Shown piece after piece: positions 1-12,150 of a DNA stretch of 64,000 nt (position 1 is its first letter; every line of letters begins with the position of its first letter). Source of the stretch: Calamus simplicifolius. Taxonomy: Eukaryota; Streptophyta; Magnoliopsida; Arecales; Arecaceae. The DNA is taken from NCBI GenBank assembly GCA_900491605.1, contig UESW01001793.1:50253-114252 (forward strand). The letters are read 5' to 3'. The notes beneath the pieces were generated by a model. The model saw only the letters and a list, made by a program, of their open reading frames with translations. It searched no databases and was not told the origin of the DNA. The translations under genes were made by a program, and so were the position numbers.

Positions 1-3000
1 TCCTGCCTGATCAAATCAAGAAAGGATAGACAATAAGAAGAGGAGGTAACATCCCACGGCCGATCGCCAACAAGCTCCCAAATATGGGCCGCTCTGAGAC
101 AAGTGAAGATGGCGTGATCCACTGACTCCTCATCACTGCCACATAATGGACACAAGGGCTGAATCTTGAGACCACGTCTAGAAAGCACAGAACATGTAGG
201 AAGACAATTCTGTGCAATCTTCCATAGGAACAGGCGAACCCTGGGATGAATGGGAAAACGCCAGATCCAATCCATATCAACCAACGGCTGGGCTGGAGCT
301 CTGTAAATCTGGAGAAGGTCCCTGATAGGAGCACGCAGCGGATAGGACCGCCTCCAAACCCGAAAATCGGGGGACTGACCCTAAGAAAGAGGGATAGAGA
401 CTATGCGACACAGAAGCTCCTCCCCAAAGAAGCGTGCCAGCAAAGGGATAGACCATGAGGAATGATCATGTACCGTAAGGTCACTAACACGCATACCCGT
501 AGGAATAGTAGTGCAAACAAAAGTAGGCCACCGAGAAAAGGGAGGTAGCAATCCATGAGTCATAAAACAACATCCACAGATGTCCCATTACCAATAATCC
601 AGGATATGCTGTGAAGAATCACCGGAGCATGGCTGCAAACCTCTTTCCAGAAGAAAGAGTGTTCCGGGCTGGTTGCAGATTAGTGGAAGAAGTCCAGTCC
701 CCATACTTGGCACGCATAAATGAACTCCACACAGTGCGGATCAAGCAAAAAATGAGTGGCATGCCTAGCGATCAACGCCTCCCTCCGAGCAGTAAGGGAC
801 TGAATCCAAGCCCTCCCTCCGAGATCGGCAAGCAGACAGAATCCCAGGCTAAAAGATGAACAGCATGGCAATCCTAAGATGACCCCAGAGAAAGTCCCTG
901 AAGTATCGCTCGATCTTCCTCAAACAAGTCAAAGGGACACAGTATTGAACATAGAGAGGAAGAGAAGTGAGAACCGATCGAATAAGAGTAATCCTCGCCA
1001 TCATAGATAGCCCAGTGACCTGCCACCCCTCTAGCCGATCACGGATCCTCATCACAAGATTACTAAAGTCCGAGATCCTGGGCCTTCGACCAGTAATAGG
1101 AAATCCCTAAATAAGAGAGCCACTCCGACTGCATAGAAATGCCCATAATCTGCATAATGGACTCCTTGCGAGAAGGAGTCACCCTCGGACTAAAGCAAAT
1201 CACTGACTTGGTGATATTAACCTTCTGGCCAGAAGCAAGACAGTAATTCTGGAGAATAGATGCAAACCTGGACGCGTTGGCCACAGAAGCCCGGCCCAGG
1301 AAGATGCAGTCATCAGCAAACAGCAAGTGGGAAATCGAGGGCCCAAGGGGGCCAGCCCGGTAAGGGTCAAGAGCAGAGTCCCGCTGAGCCTGGCGAAGAG
1401 CCCGAGAAAGAGCATCAGCCGTGAGGACAAACAGAAATGGGGATAGAGGGCATCTTGTCTCAGCCCAACCTTAGAATGGAAATAAGCAGTACAGTCTCCA
1501 TTGATCAAGATGGAGAAAGACGGGCGCTGAATACAGGCCATGATCCAATCAATAAATAGCTCTAGAACCCAAACTCTGAAGAGAGCGATACAGAAAATCC
1601 AACTAACTCTGTCATAAGCTCTTTTCATATCCAGCTTTATGGCCATGAGCCCCTGACTCCCTGAAGCTCGACGAAGGTCATGCATGAACTCTGAGCGAGT
1701 AAAGCATATCAGTGATACTGCCCTCTGAAAAAGCCCCTGCTTCGGAGAAATGAGGCGAGGGATAACCCAGCGAAGCCTAGTAACCAGGAGGCGAGCGCAC
1801 ACCTTATATAAGGTGGTACACAAACTGATAGCCGAAAATGCTGAGGGCTGGAAGCATCTGGTCTCTTAGGAATCAAGGTAATGAAGGTTCGATTCCACTC
1901 AGAGGGAATAGATTTGAAATGAAAAAACAACTGGATCGCCTGCACTAAATCCTTCCCCAGGATATCCCAATAGTGACGAAAGAAAAACAGAGGAAAACCA
2001 TCCAGTCCAGGGGCCTTATCAGCACCTAGCTCCCACAAAGCCAGCCGAATATCCTCCGATATAATAGGCCGAATAAGAGTTTCATTCTCAGCTTCAGAAA
2101 CTCTATTGGGAAACAGAACATGGTGAACAGGGACCCCAACCCAGCCAGCTCAGTCCACCTGGAATGAAAGAAATTAAGGAACTGATCCCTAATCACTGAG
2201 GATCCTCCTATAACTGGCCCTCATCATTGGCTATATGCCTGATACGGTTACCCGCACGACGTTTCTGAGTGGCCTGATGAAAAAATCTGGTGTTAAATCC
2301 CCCTCCTGAATCCACTGGATACGGGACCGTTGTCGCCAAAAAGTCTCCTGCTACAGCAGAAGGGAATGGTGGAGAGCCAAACTGGACCGAAGAGACGAAA
2401 GATCATCAGCAGAAAGAGAACCCTCCCAGTCCTCTTTAGTCTGAAGAGAAGAAATGAGAGCCTCAAGCTGCTCCACTTGTCTAGTAATATCCCCAACCTC
2501 CAATCTATGCCATCTGGAAAGACGACGTCTAGCAAGATGTAGACGTCTAGAGAGGCGATAAATGGCATTACCCCTGACTGGTAACCGCCAGACCTGAGAA
2601 ATGATGGAGCGAGCAGAAGAATAAGAGGTCCAAAACTTCTCGAATCTAAACTGCCTATGCCGCTGAGTAGGGATATCAGTAGAAATAAGAATAGGACGTG
2701 GTCAGAGGCAATTCTAGGCAAATGAGTGTAGGACAGACAAATTGAAGCCAAGAAGAAGAGGCCAAAGCCATATCCAATCTTTCCCAGACTCTAGCAGAAC
2801 CCTGCCGATTGTTGCACCAAGTGAACTGCGGACCCTGGAAACCCAGATCCAATAGACCAGCTGAAGCAATAAAATCCCTGAACTCCGCTCGGCCCGCAGC
2901 TCCATATGATGCCCTGCCACCTCTCTTTTCAACAGCTCCCAAAATACAGTTGAAATCTCCAGCAATGAGGAGGAAACCCCTGGTCAAGAAGAGACTGAAT

Positions 3001-3370
3001 CTCAGACCAAAGCACCCGACGCTCCCGAAAATCAGTGCTGGCATAAACTCCCGAAAGAGCCAAGGGGACACACTGCCCTCAGAAATGACCAGCACAACCT
3101 GCTGACCACAGCTATGGAAAGCATCCACCCTAATATTCGCATTTCTCCAAAGAGCCACAATACCCCCCGAAAGACCAATGGACTCAATAGCATATGAAAC
3201 CTAAGCTCGATCAATCTGTCTGCGAAAACGGGCCAAACTAGCCCCAGAGAGCCGAGTCTCCAACAAAATACACATGTCAAAATAGTGAAGCTGCATAAGC
3301 CTACCAAATGAGGAGCGAAACGATGGTTTCAAAGCTCCTCTCACATTCCAGATAAGAATCTTTATGTAAG
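1..3370 (-). pseudogene. LINE ORF2 (endonuclease and reverse transcriptase), broken, C-terminus off window
   Basis: ORF2 nicks target DNA and copies LINE RNA at the nick. The N-terminus (about 3,365 downward) reads ILIWNVRGA, the start of an APE-type endonuclease; GDFNCIL and the FTWCNNRQG block follow near 2,960-2,790. RT shows KAPGLDGF (about 2,010), the IKLDMKRAYDRVSW block (about 1,640) and the catalytic FADD (reverse complement of 1,309-1,320). A finger-like CPLCGSDEESVDHAIFTC motif sits around 110-160 in a frame with no start codon and continues past position 1. Numerous frame shifts separate these blocks. No RNase H domain is seen because the window ends first. Confidence 0.88.
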
Positions 3371-5172
3371 ACTGGATTGGGGAGAGGCCCAGCCATCACT
3401 CCCGACATCTCCTCAGAACTCTCCAGATCTCCCCTGTCTCTACCGTCAGTAACCTGGACTGATCTTAGGTCCACTGTATTGCCAGGTAATGCCTCAGAGC
3501 AGTCTAGGGCCCCCGTAACACCACAATCATCTGATTGGACTGAATCCATCACTACAACAGAATCAATCGATTTAATGGCCTTTTTAAGCTGAATAACAGC
3601 TGATTCATGAGAACATGTATCCGTTGGTTCAGAAGAAAAGAATTCGAACCATTCTCCAAAGTGGCCCCTACCCGACCCCGGGCCTTCTTGGCCCCATGGC
3701 CAGACAGGGCCGCTGCCTTCGACCAGCTCCCAAGGAGGCCTCGAACTTAAAGGCTGCCTTATCATCACCCTGCCGCTAGCTGAGACTTTTCCTTTCCCTT
3801 TGGAGGAGCGGGAGGGCATTCTCCTTGACAAGGTCTCCACAGGATGGGCCCGCTTTGTAGAACCCGATACGGGGACAGACGGGCCCCCAGTGGCAGCACC
3901 AAGGCCCAATTTAGGAAAAGTTGTGGACTCACAACATTCAGACATCAAAGTTTCAGTCACAGCCAACTTTCCATCCTTAGCGGCCTTCTGAAACTGAGCT
4001 ACAGTGCCAACCGGCATGCTCAGTAACCTCCTTGGATCATCCTGGGGCCCTTGACATGGAACTATAGGCACTGGAACCAGGGCCTTACATGCAGACTGAG
4101 GATGAAGAGCTGGTGACTATGGCTGCAAACTGAGCTCCCGATCCTGCAGAGCAGAAGAACCTGTTTCCATCGCAGTGATCGGACCTACCCCCCGATCTGG
4201 AATCAGCACCAAGGAATCCGAGGAAGGGAGGCACTTACGACGAGCTGTCTTCTTAGGGATAGACCACCCGTCTTTAGAAACAGGGGGGAGCACGGCCCGA
4301 TCGATCAGCCCTCCAGCGGGGGACGACGACGCCGACGCTGCTCCTGAGGGGGACGACGACGCCGGACAGCAGCCATCCAAGGTCCAAACTTTGGACCAAC
4401 CGATGGGGAGCCCGATTCCTCCGATGGCACGCACGGGCCCGCCAGGTGAAGAGAGGCACACCGACCACATATACCTTCAATGTTCTCGAAGGAGAACTGC
4501 TGCCAGAAGGGGTCGCCGATCCCACGGACTTGTGCTCCAGGCCGAAGGGGGACACCCAGATCGATGCGGACGCACACCCTAGCAAATCCACCCCGATTCC
4601 GTGCTCTAGTGGATTCATCGGAATACAAGAACTCCCCCGCCACCGAAAGAATGGAGGAGAGGATGTCATCTGCCCAGAATTCGAGTGGCAGCCGGGGAAG
4701 ATGAATCCAGACCAAAGCTTGCAGCAGGGAGTCTTCAGTCGGGACAAACTCAGGCTTCCATTCCGCCACCGCAAGCACCTGGCCATTAATCACCCAGGCC
4801 TCCCTAGAACCTGATCCTTGGCATGAAGCTCAGAGAGATGGATTAAATAGTACTTGTGAGCCAGTGGAATCACTCAATTTCACCCGGGACACCAGCACGA
4901 TGAAGTTCCCTTGTAATCGCCTCTACCGGCACCCAACGGGACAGAGTCCGCGCAAGCAATGCTCTCTCGCCCCATTCACAAACCTCCGACTCCAAAGAAC
5001 TGACCGGCACTTGAATTATGTCGGGGAATAGCCGGATCAATTCCTCCACCTCAGCCGGGGAGGGAGACGGAGCATCCCAGCCGAAGCGTCCCAAAGGGGG
5101 ACGACACCATGGACCGCCTGCCATACTCGCATCATCCCAAGCAGCTGGAGCAGGAGCAGATGAGGAAGCCAT
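3301..5172 (-). pseudogene. LINE ORF1 (DUF4283/zinc-knuckle nucleic-acid-binding protein), broken
   Basis: This is the LINE RNA-binding protein. The start at 5,172 begins MASSSAPAPAAWDD. A second stretch (4,793 to 4,305) contains the LPRLPLEFW-type DUF4283 core and the IEGICGRCASLHLAGPC zinc-knuckle-like motif typical of plant LINE ORF1. The C-terminal stretch (4,071 to 3,301) is a low-complexity Ser/Gly/Pro-rich linker, as usual in this family. At least two frame changes separate the three parts, and I find no continuous ORF. It lies directly upstream of ORF2 on the same strand. The family assignment rests on the DUF4283 and knuckle region; the N- and C-terminal parts are assigned by position. 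Confidence 0.75.
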
Positions 5173-5190
5173 CTCAGACGCCGGAAAGAG

Positions 5191-6919
5191 CTTTCAGAAG
5201 CTTTTTTGCATTTCTTCAATCCTTAAGCTATCTGCTTGAATCAATCTTGATTCCAAGTATGCTCTTTTGAAACCTATTTATTAACTTAGGTTGAAAAACC
5301 AAGGTGGCTCCATTTGAGCAAAGAAGCTTCTCCCAGTGCGAGCAGAGAACGTAAGCGTGTGGATTAGCAGATCTGACTCTGTTTGGCCACACGGTTCAGT
5401 TCAGGATTTTACATATCATAGCAGAACAGAACTTGAATGTGTTAATATATTTAAGCCATCACTCGAGAGAAAAGGATAAGAAGAATTCAGATAAAATTAT
5501 AGCAAACATCCCTTCAACTTTGGACAAACAAACATTTGACCCCGAAGATTTAACCAACGTCTCTATCTTTTGTTTTTATTTAATAGCATCAATATGGTCT
5601 AGCGGTCTAGTCAGCCTTTATACGGTTAACAAAACCAGCTAAAAAACCTAAACAATTTTTATCATTTTCCGAGGCTTTATTATTTTCACTAACTAGTTTT
5701 AAGGAGAAATCAAAACTTTCTAGCTCTATTTTTTGTTAATCAGATGATTTTTTTCTTAAAAATAATTAGTAAAATAATAAAATCTTTAAATGTTTTAGAA
5801 ATAATTAGTCTAATTTGCTCCTCCAAGCATCAATGATCCTCAATTTTTTCATTCCTTTTCATGCCTATCTTCATTTTTTATTTTTTTAAACTTTTCCCCG
5901 TTACCTGTAAAAGAAGGCCCAATCATATTCTTTTCTTTTGGCCCAAGTCTTGCAGTAACTTCCTTTTCTCAGGGGAGAAAACTTGCAGCAATTTTTTCTG
6001 ACGCACATAACTGCACTCATATATATCTCAACAAGAAGCCTAGATGCTGGTGATATATAATAGATCCTGGTGTACTGTTGTTGAAAACAATATCTAGAGA
6101 GAGCGCCGATTAGTTGGCTATTTTCCTTAACCGAATTATGAGTGACATTGACTACAGGAATCGATCTATGCATTAGGCTAACAAATTCCAAAACAGAGGT
6201 TTCGTTCGTCGAAATGCGGATGCTTCTATTTGATGCTGACCTTGATGGCTTCGCTGCTGCCGTAGCCCCATTTTAGCTTCATCATGGCCTTAGTACACGG
6301 CATTTTGGGCCTCACAACATGGACAGGTGATTTTCTTCGATTTTATTTCATATAATGAAAGTCTTTGCGCATTACTTATGATGCAGAACACATGCATCAC
6401 GGGTGATGATTTATTGCATATGCATCAAAAATCTTTATGACACATGTAGCACAGAACATGCGCATCTTACTTGATGATTAATTGCATCGTATATTAAAAG
6501 TATTTTTATTTTTCTATACCGTATGCATAGTTCAATATGCGCACGATCAATCTCACAGCACGAAAAAAAAAAAAAAATTACGCAATTAATTCCTTCGTTG
6601 TGTATCCATACCTTAATTATGTCCCTTGTAGTAATTTTTTTAAGAAGAAAATGCTATGAATGGGTATCGCAAAGGCAGAAGTAAAATAAAACTTCAAATT
6701 TAAAAAATAAAAAACTAAAATTTTCATCATAAAAAGAGATTGAGGTTCTGTAGAGCTTCTCATTGCTTACTATTTTTAAAGTATGCGGGACTATCAAAAT
6801 GAATTTTGAATAAAAGTTTGATGAAATAATTTTTTTCTTTTTCTTTTTTCTTTTTTTTTTTGTAGGGAAGGGGATTAAATCAGGCCTTCTTTTCGTTAAT
6901 GCTTATTTCGGATAGCTTA
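5191..6919. other. AT-rich intergenic DNA without a recognisable gene
   Basis: The first 200 bases may be the LINE 5' leader. The rest is AT-rich with homopolymer runs. A stretch around 6,350-6,560 is rich in ATGCAT-type palindromes and resembles sequence near 43,110-43,560; it may be a decayed MITE family. Short ORFs here show no known domain. Confidence 0.6.
6915..6919. repeat. Target-site duplication, left copy (GCTTA)
   Basis: GCTTA directly precedes the TG of the left LTR and is repeated directly after the CA of the right LTR at 18,812-18,816. It fixes both ends of the Gypsy element. Confidence 0.93.
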
Positions 6920-8019
6920 TGTTAATGCTGAACCAGAAAAAGAAAAAGTTTTCTTCGTTACGGGATCTCCTACTGAAGGAAGAGAGAAAGCCCCCCTTCT
7001 TCTTGGGTCTCTTTCCCCTTATATCCTTCGAGCTTCCAAAAAATGTTTCTTTTTTGTTTTCGTCATCACATCGTCAGCATCGAGTCATTTTTCTTTATTT
7101 CTTTCTTTTTTATTCTTTTTGGATAAAAAGTCAATGTGTAAGATAAAAATTAGCTTCAGACAAGAGTGTGCCACGCGGTCATTTATCGATAATTAATAGC
7201 AGAGGTATTAAGGAACTTGCTCCGGAAGCTAAGGATCTTCATGATGGATTTCGGTTTTCCCAAAGGAATGTTAGGGTTAGTGGGAATGTCGAGTTAGAGA
7301 AAAGTTATATGGCCCTAAAATAGGTGCTCAGTATCTCCTTTATTTGAGTTTTTCGATGGATGGTGACGCTCCAGTGTTTGTCTTATTCGAGTCATTTAAA
7401 GCGTCATGATGTTAATAATTCTCGATTTCTGTTCCGGACACGACAGCTCATCGCGTTTAGTGCTTCTGATATGAGAATGATTCTAAGACTAGGAGGCCGC
7501 CCAGAATCCGAAGGGCCGCCTAGGACTAGGAGGCCGCCAGACCCTGAGGGCCGTCCAGAACCAGGAGGCCGCCCAGAACCTAGGGGCCGCCTAGGACTAG
7601 GGGCCGCCCAGAACCTGGGGACCGCCTAGGACCAGGAGGCCCTAGAACCTGGGGGCCGCCTAGGACTAGGGCCGCCCAGGACCTAGGGGCTGCCTAGACT
7701 AGGAGGCCGCCCAGACCCTGAGGGCCGTCCAGAACCAGGAGGCCGCCCAGAACGTGGGGCCGCCTAGGACTAGGGCCGCCCAGAATCTGGGGCCGCCTAG
7801 GACTAGGAGGCCGCCCAGAACCTGGAGCCGCCTAGGACTAGGGGCCGCCAGGACCTGGGGCCGCCTAGGACTAGAGGCCGCCCAGGACCTGGGGCCGCCC
7901 AGAACCTGGGGACCGCCTAGGACTAGGGGCCGCCCAGAATCTGGGGGCCGCCCAGAACCTGGGGGCCGCCCAGCACCCCCTAGGACTCCTGACTTACTTC
8001 CGGTTTACCAACCATATCA
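6920..8019 (-). repeat. 3' LTR of the Tat-like element (left copy)
   Basis: About 1.1 kb. It shares with 17,654-18,811 the pyrimidine-rich stretch beginning TTCGTTACGGGATCTCC, the GTTTGTCTTATTCGAGTC region and the end CAACCATATCA. About half of it (7,490-7,985) is a GC-rich minisatellite of roughly 35-bp units built from GGCCGCCTAGGACTAGG and GGCCGCCCAGAACCTGG. The two LTRs differ by scattered substitutions and by minisatellite length. Confidence 0.93.
7490..7985. repeat. GC-rich minisatellite inside LTR (about 35-bp units)
   Basis: Alternating GGCCGCCTAGGACTAGG and GGCCGCCCAGAACCTGG half-units with many small variants. The homologous array in the other LTR is at 18,225-18,785 and is longer. 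Open reading frames across it are side effects of the repeat. Confidence 0.9.
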
Positions 8020-8036
8020 TATGCCCCCTCGCCCAT
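8020..8036 (-). promoter_or_regulatory. Polypurine tract next to the 3' LTR
   Basis: On the minus strand the bases just upstream of the 3' LTR are a purine-rich GGGCGAGGGGGCATA-type tract, the expected primer for plus-strand DNA synthesis. Position and composition support the call; the related elements at 45,519 and 63,544 have similar tracts. Confidence 0.7.
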
Positions 8037-8234
8037 GTCCCTTGTACTCAGGCGCGTCGCACCTGTGCAAGAGGGAGGGGCGGAAAAGTTTGAATTTCAA
8101 ATTTTATTTCGATAAGTGTCGTTTCAAGAAAAAAGGGGGCGCATATCTCTAGGAGGATAGTGTCTTTTCGCCTATCCGGTCCCACTCAGGGATCGCCGTG
8201 TGGCTTTGCGGCGCTCGAGGCGTCGTATTCAAAA

Positions 8235-8243
8235 TATAAAAAA
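8235..8243 (+). promoter_or_regulatory. TATA box for the antisense transcription unit
   Basis: TATAAAAAA lies about 105 bases before the ATG at 8,349 on the strand opposite to gag-pol, followed by a pyrimidine-rich leader. The spacing fits a plant promoter for the antisense ORF. Confidence 0.55.
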
Positions 8244-8348
8244 GGGCCTGTCCCCTCTATCCCTTTGTCTTTTATTTCGTAGTTTCTTCTACGGCTTTAC
8301 TTCTCCAAGTCCAGGTTAGTTGACTCCTTCCTCTCCTTTTTCTTTTTC

Positions 8349-10730
8349 ATGGATCCCTCCCGAGATAGGAAAGGTAAAAGCCCTATGATCGAGCCCTCTC
8401 GTGAAGAGATCATTCGGGCGCGTCGCCAGGCTCTCGGAGGGGTGATCATCCGTGGGGATCAACCAGCTGCACGGCCTGTCTAGGCCGTTACCCCAATCCC
8501 CTAGGGCTTCTTCTTCATCTACTAGCCATTAGGTGGGACTTCCGGTAGTCACTTCTAAATCAGCCGGCCCGGCGGAGATCGCCTCAATTACGACCTCTCA
8601 AGACCTTAGGAACCTTAGGGCTCAGTTTGGGATTCCCAATAATTCGGCTTTCCGCTCCTCTCCCCGAAGATAGGGTTACCTCAACGCAACCAGGGAAGGT
8701 TGCATTGTATGAAGAATTTTTTAAGGGTGGTCTACGACTGCCTTTGCATCCTTTCTTTACAAATTTGTTGAATAGGTACCACCTCATTCCCGTACAACTT
8801 ACTCCCAACTCCATTCACATCGTCTTTTCATTTCTTGTGCTTTGTTACTTCCACGGAGCTTCCGCCCGACTCTCCTTATTTAGGGCGTTGTATAGGATCC
8901 AAATCCTGTAAGGGACGGGTGGTGGAGCTTTGCGTCTAGGCCTAAGAGAGTCCTTAAGCTTAACCTCCCTTCCAAAATCAAAGGGTGGAAGCGGTTCTTT
9001 TATGCACATTTGGAGGGGGTGGGCGTAGACTGGGGCATTCCTGATACTAGCTCCAATCAGAACTCAAATGTTGATGAGAGAGACCGTGAACTATTCGACA
9101 CTTTGGTTTCCACCATTGTGCCCCCCAGTAGGGAACTGCTATCGGAGGACAATCTTCGGAGATCGCATTCATGCCGGTGTCGCTGGCTGCAGTGCCCGGT
9201 GAGCCTCGGAGAGTTTTATTATTATTATCATAATTTTCTCGCTTGTTTGGACATCTGGTATTTGAATAGGTGTCCCTTAGTGTACATATTGTTCTTGTAG
9301 TCGGCATATTTTGTGCCCTCTTTTTAACTAACCTCGTGCTCTCCGTATCGCAGCAATGAGGTTTTCTCAAGATTCACTAATATCGGGTCTTCGGAAGAGA
9401 GGAGGGAGTGACCGCGACGCGACAGGAACTGAGCCTAAAAGGCCCCGCCAGCGAGAGCCGGTCGCCCAACTTAGTCTCTAATGGCCCTCCCCGAAGCAAT
9501 ACTAATAGAGGAGGGCGAGGGGAGGAAAATCCTCCCGATGGGATACCGATCGGGGGCCCTGCCGAGGGAAGCCTACCGGTGGCTGCCTCCTCTCCGGCCA
9601 GGGGTACCGGGGGGTCTCTCGGGAGTACAGAGGTCGTCGAAACCAACCCGTCCGGCCCGCCATCGCCAAAAGAAGCAGGTGCTTCCGCTCCCCCGGATAC
9701 CTTAAGGAGTCCGCCTCAACCTTCCCGAATGCCTAGCCAGAGCACCCCATATAAAAGTTGTCTATCGGAAACAGTTCTCAAACTTTCGATCTTGCCGGAT
9801 TCCAGGCCAAAATGAGAGTCTATCATTGGAGGAGTCCTTCGATACCATGTTCACCACCGCGCTTCAGGTAGGGTCATGATCTTTTTCCCTTTTTCCCCCT
9901 TTTGTAATTACGGAGTTCTTGTATTTATCGATTGTATACTACAAATGACTAACGGCCTCTTCGTACTTCGTGAGGACCTGACCAATGCCAAGTCTCATAG
10001 CGAGAGCTTGGGTAAAGAATTGTCGGAAGCGAAGGCCCGGGAATCGAAGGCATTACATGACCTTCGGATTGTCTAGGAAGATTATCGAGCGTGGCAGGAA
10101 AGGGCTGAGAAGGAGCTGCGGACCCTGGACGCCAAGCTATCTGAAGTCGGGCAAAACTGCTTCCAACGAAAGAAAAGTTAAAGGGGACGGTTCTCAGGCT
10201 AGAGCACACTGAGAACCGGGCCGACAACGCAGAGGCCGCGGCTCGCGATGCTGCAGAGAAATTGGCCTTGGCCGAGAGGGACACGAAGGAGGCTCTAGAC
10301 AAGATGGCGGCAATGGAGACGGAGGTCCAGGAGAGGGTGGCCGCGGCCAAGGCTAGGGCTCAGGAAAGGGTAGCTGCGGCCGAAGCTGGGGTTCGGGAGG
10401 CCATCCAAGAATATAAGTTCTCCGGATTTTGCATCGGAACTCCATGAAGCCGCTATGGATGCCTTCGTTCAGGGTTTTGAGAGGTGCAAACGGAGACTAT
10501 CCCGGCACTTCAAATTAGAAAGCCTTGAACGTTTCCAACCTGAGGACGACGAAGAAACTTCTGATGCGGAGGTTGAAAATGTGGCGGGTAGAGCGGTGAC
10601 AGTCAAAGACCCCGTCACAGAAGCGTCTACAACTGAGGAGCCGGCCTCCGGGCCGACTACCAAGAGTGGGCGTCCGAGGACTAATAGGAAGGTGCCCAGG
10701 CTTGCCTCGATTTTGACTTTTGGTTCTTGA
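8349..10730 (+). pseudogene. Antisense ORF of Tat element (putative gypsy-type transposon domain plus coiled coil), decayed
   Basis: It runs opposite to gag-pol in the 3' region of the element. The start at 8,349 reads MDPSRDRKGKSPMIEPSREE. The block at about 8,770-8,890 (LTPNSIHIVFSFLVLCYF, then LFRALYRIQ) and the SIKGWKRFF-like stretch near 8,980 match the plant family called putative gypsy type transposon (Transposase_28). The C-terminal part (about 9,950-10,430) is an Ala/Glu/Lys-rich coiled coil. Intron-like sites exist: donor CCCG|GTGAGCC at 9,199 with acceptor CGCAG at 9,353 after a CTAAC branch-like site, and donor CAG|GTAGGG at 9,868. Several in-frame stops and frame shifts remain after these. 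The function of the family is not known to me. Confidence 0.75.
9199..9353 (+). other. Predicted intron in the antisense ORF
   Basis: Donor GTGAGCC at 9,199, a TTAACTAAC branch-like site near 9,327, and acceptor TATCGCAG ending at 9,353. It separates the domain-bearing part from the Pro/Ser-rich linker. Not confirmed by RNA. Confidence 0.55.
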
Positions 10731-11114
10731 TTTTGTCCTTAGCGGACCCCTTTTTGTAAATCAGTTGATGTCGGCCCTCGGGCAATACTTTATAAATTTT
10801 ATAGCGATCTGACTTCTAAACGAGTGAATGCTACTTTTTACTTACTCGATGCTTCAATTATTCAACTCCTGATTTTTACCCATTACAAAGGGGGAATAGG
10901 GGATCCACCCATAAGTCGGTGTTAAGTTCGAGTTCCAGGGTCGTTCTTCAAGCATATTATCTCAGGACGCAAGCCTGAAACTCCGATAAGGTGGGCAGTT
11001 TAGGGATCCCAGCAAAGGAGTTTAACCTGAGCCTGCTTTAGGTCTAGGATTTAAGCCGTCGGTAAACGGTGTCGTTCTGGGGATGTTCCCAAAATCATAA
11101 GGCCGCCGAGACTA

Positions 11115-12150
11115 ACCCGGGGTGTCCTTAGGACCTGGGGCCGCCGAGCTCCTTTGAAGAATTGCCTTGGGGGTAGTCGGATACCAGCCCAAGGGTTAGA
11201 CTCGGGGCCGCCTAAGTCATGGACTTGAACCTCCTCAGGGGTAGTGATACCAGCCCGGGGTGTCCTTAGGACTATGGGGCCGCTGAGCTCCTTTGAAGAA
11301 TCGCCTCGGGGGTAGTCGGATACCAGCCCAAGGGTTAGACTCGGGGCCGCCTAAGTCATGGACTTGAACCTCCTCAGGGGTAAGTGATACCAGCCGGGGG
11401 TGTCCTTAGGACTGTGGGGCCGCCGAGCTCCTTTGAAGAATCGCCTCGGGGGTAGTCGGATACCAGCCCAAGGGTTAGACTCGGGGCCGCCTAAGTCATG
11501 GACTTGAACCTCCTCAGGGGTAAGTGATACCAGCCGGGGGTGTCCTTAGGACTGTGGGGCCGCCGAGCTCCTTTGAAGAATCGCCTTGGGGGTAGTCGGA
11601 TACCAGCCCAAGGGTTAGACTCGGGGCCGCCTAAGTCATGGACTTGAACCTCCTCAGGGGTAAGTGATACCAGCCCGGGGGTGTCCTTAGGACTGTGGGG
11701 CCGTCGAGCTCCTTTGAAGAATTGCCTCGGGGGTAGTCGGATACCAGCCCAAGGGTTAGACTCGGGGCCACCTAAGTCATGGACTTGAACCTCCTCAGGG
11801 GTAAGTGATACCAGCTCGGGGGTGTCCTTAGGACTGTGGGGCCGCCGAGCTCCTTTGAAGAATCGCCTCGGGGGTAGTCGGATACCAGCCCAAGGGTTAG
11901 ACTCGGGGCCGCCTAAGTCATGGACTTGAACCTCCTCAGGGGTAAGTATACCAGTCCGGGGGTGTCCTTAGGACTGTGGGGCCGCCGAGCTCCTTTGAAG
12001 AATTGCCTCGGGGGTAGTCGGATACCAGCCCAAGGGTTAGACTCGGGGCCGCCTAAGTCATGGACTTGAACCTCCTCAGGGGTAAGTGATACCAGCCCGG
12101 GAGTGTCCTTAGGACTGTGGGGCCGCCGAGCTCCTTTGAAGAATTTTCCA
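11115..12150. repeat. Tandem array, about 140-bp unit, about 7.5 copies, in the retrotransposon 3' region
   Basis: The string TGTCCTTAGGAC recurs at 11,123, 11,261, 11,401, 11,541, 11,682, 11,823, 11,963 and 12,104, a spacing of 138-141 bases. Each unit is itself two related halves of about 70 bases, both with a CCTC(A/G)GGGG core followed by a GATACCAGCC block. It lies between integrase and the 3' LTR. Tandem arrays in this position are known from Tat/Ogre-type elements and can seed satellites. Confidence 0.95.

Larger units (their letters stand above)
1..5190 (-). mobile_element. Non-LTR retrotransposon (plant LINE, L1-like), degenerate, 3' end outside window
   Basis: Read on the minus strand the order is ORF1 (about 5,172 to 3,300), then ORF2 with endonuclease (about 3,365 to 2,700), reverse transcriptase (about 2,040 to 850) and a zinc-binding C-terminal domain (about 330 to 1). 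This is the order of plant L1-type LINEs. The tail with any RNase H domain and poly(A) lies beyond the left edge, so no target-site duplication can be checked. Reading frames are broken many times, so it cannot move by itself. It is the same general family as the LINE at 57,057-61,568, with shared motifs in endonuclease and RT. The 5' end is placed near the ORF1 start; some 5' UTR may extend towards 5,400. Confidence 0.9.

Noticed and set aside
7360..8152. Plus-strand ORFs rich in Gly/Arg/Pro
   Set aside because: They run across the LTR minisatellite and change with repeat number.
11115..12150. Regularly spaced repeats resembling a CRISPR array
   Set aside because: The whole 140-base unit is repeated without unique spacers, inside a plant retrotransposon.
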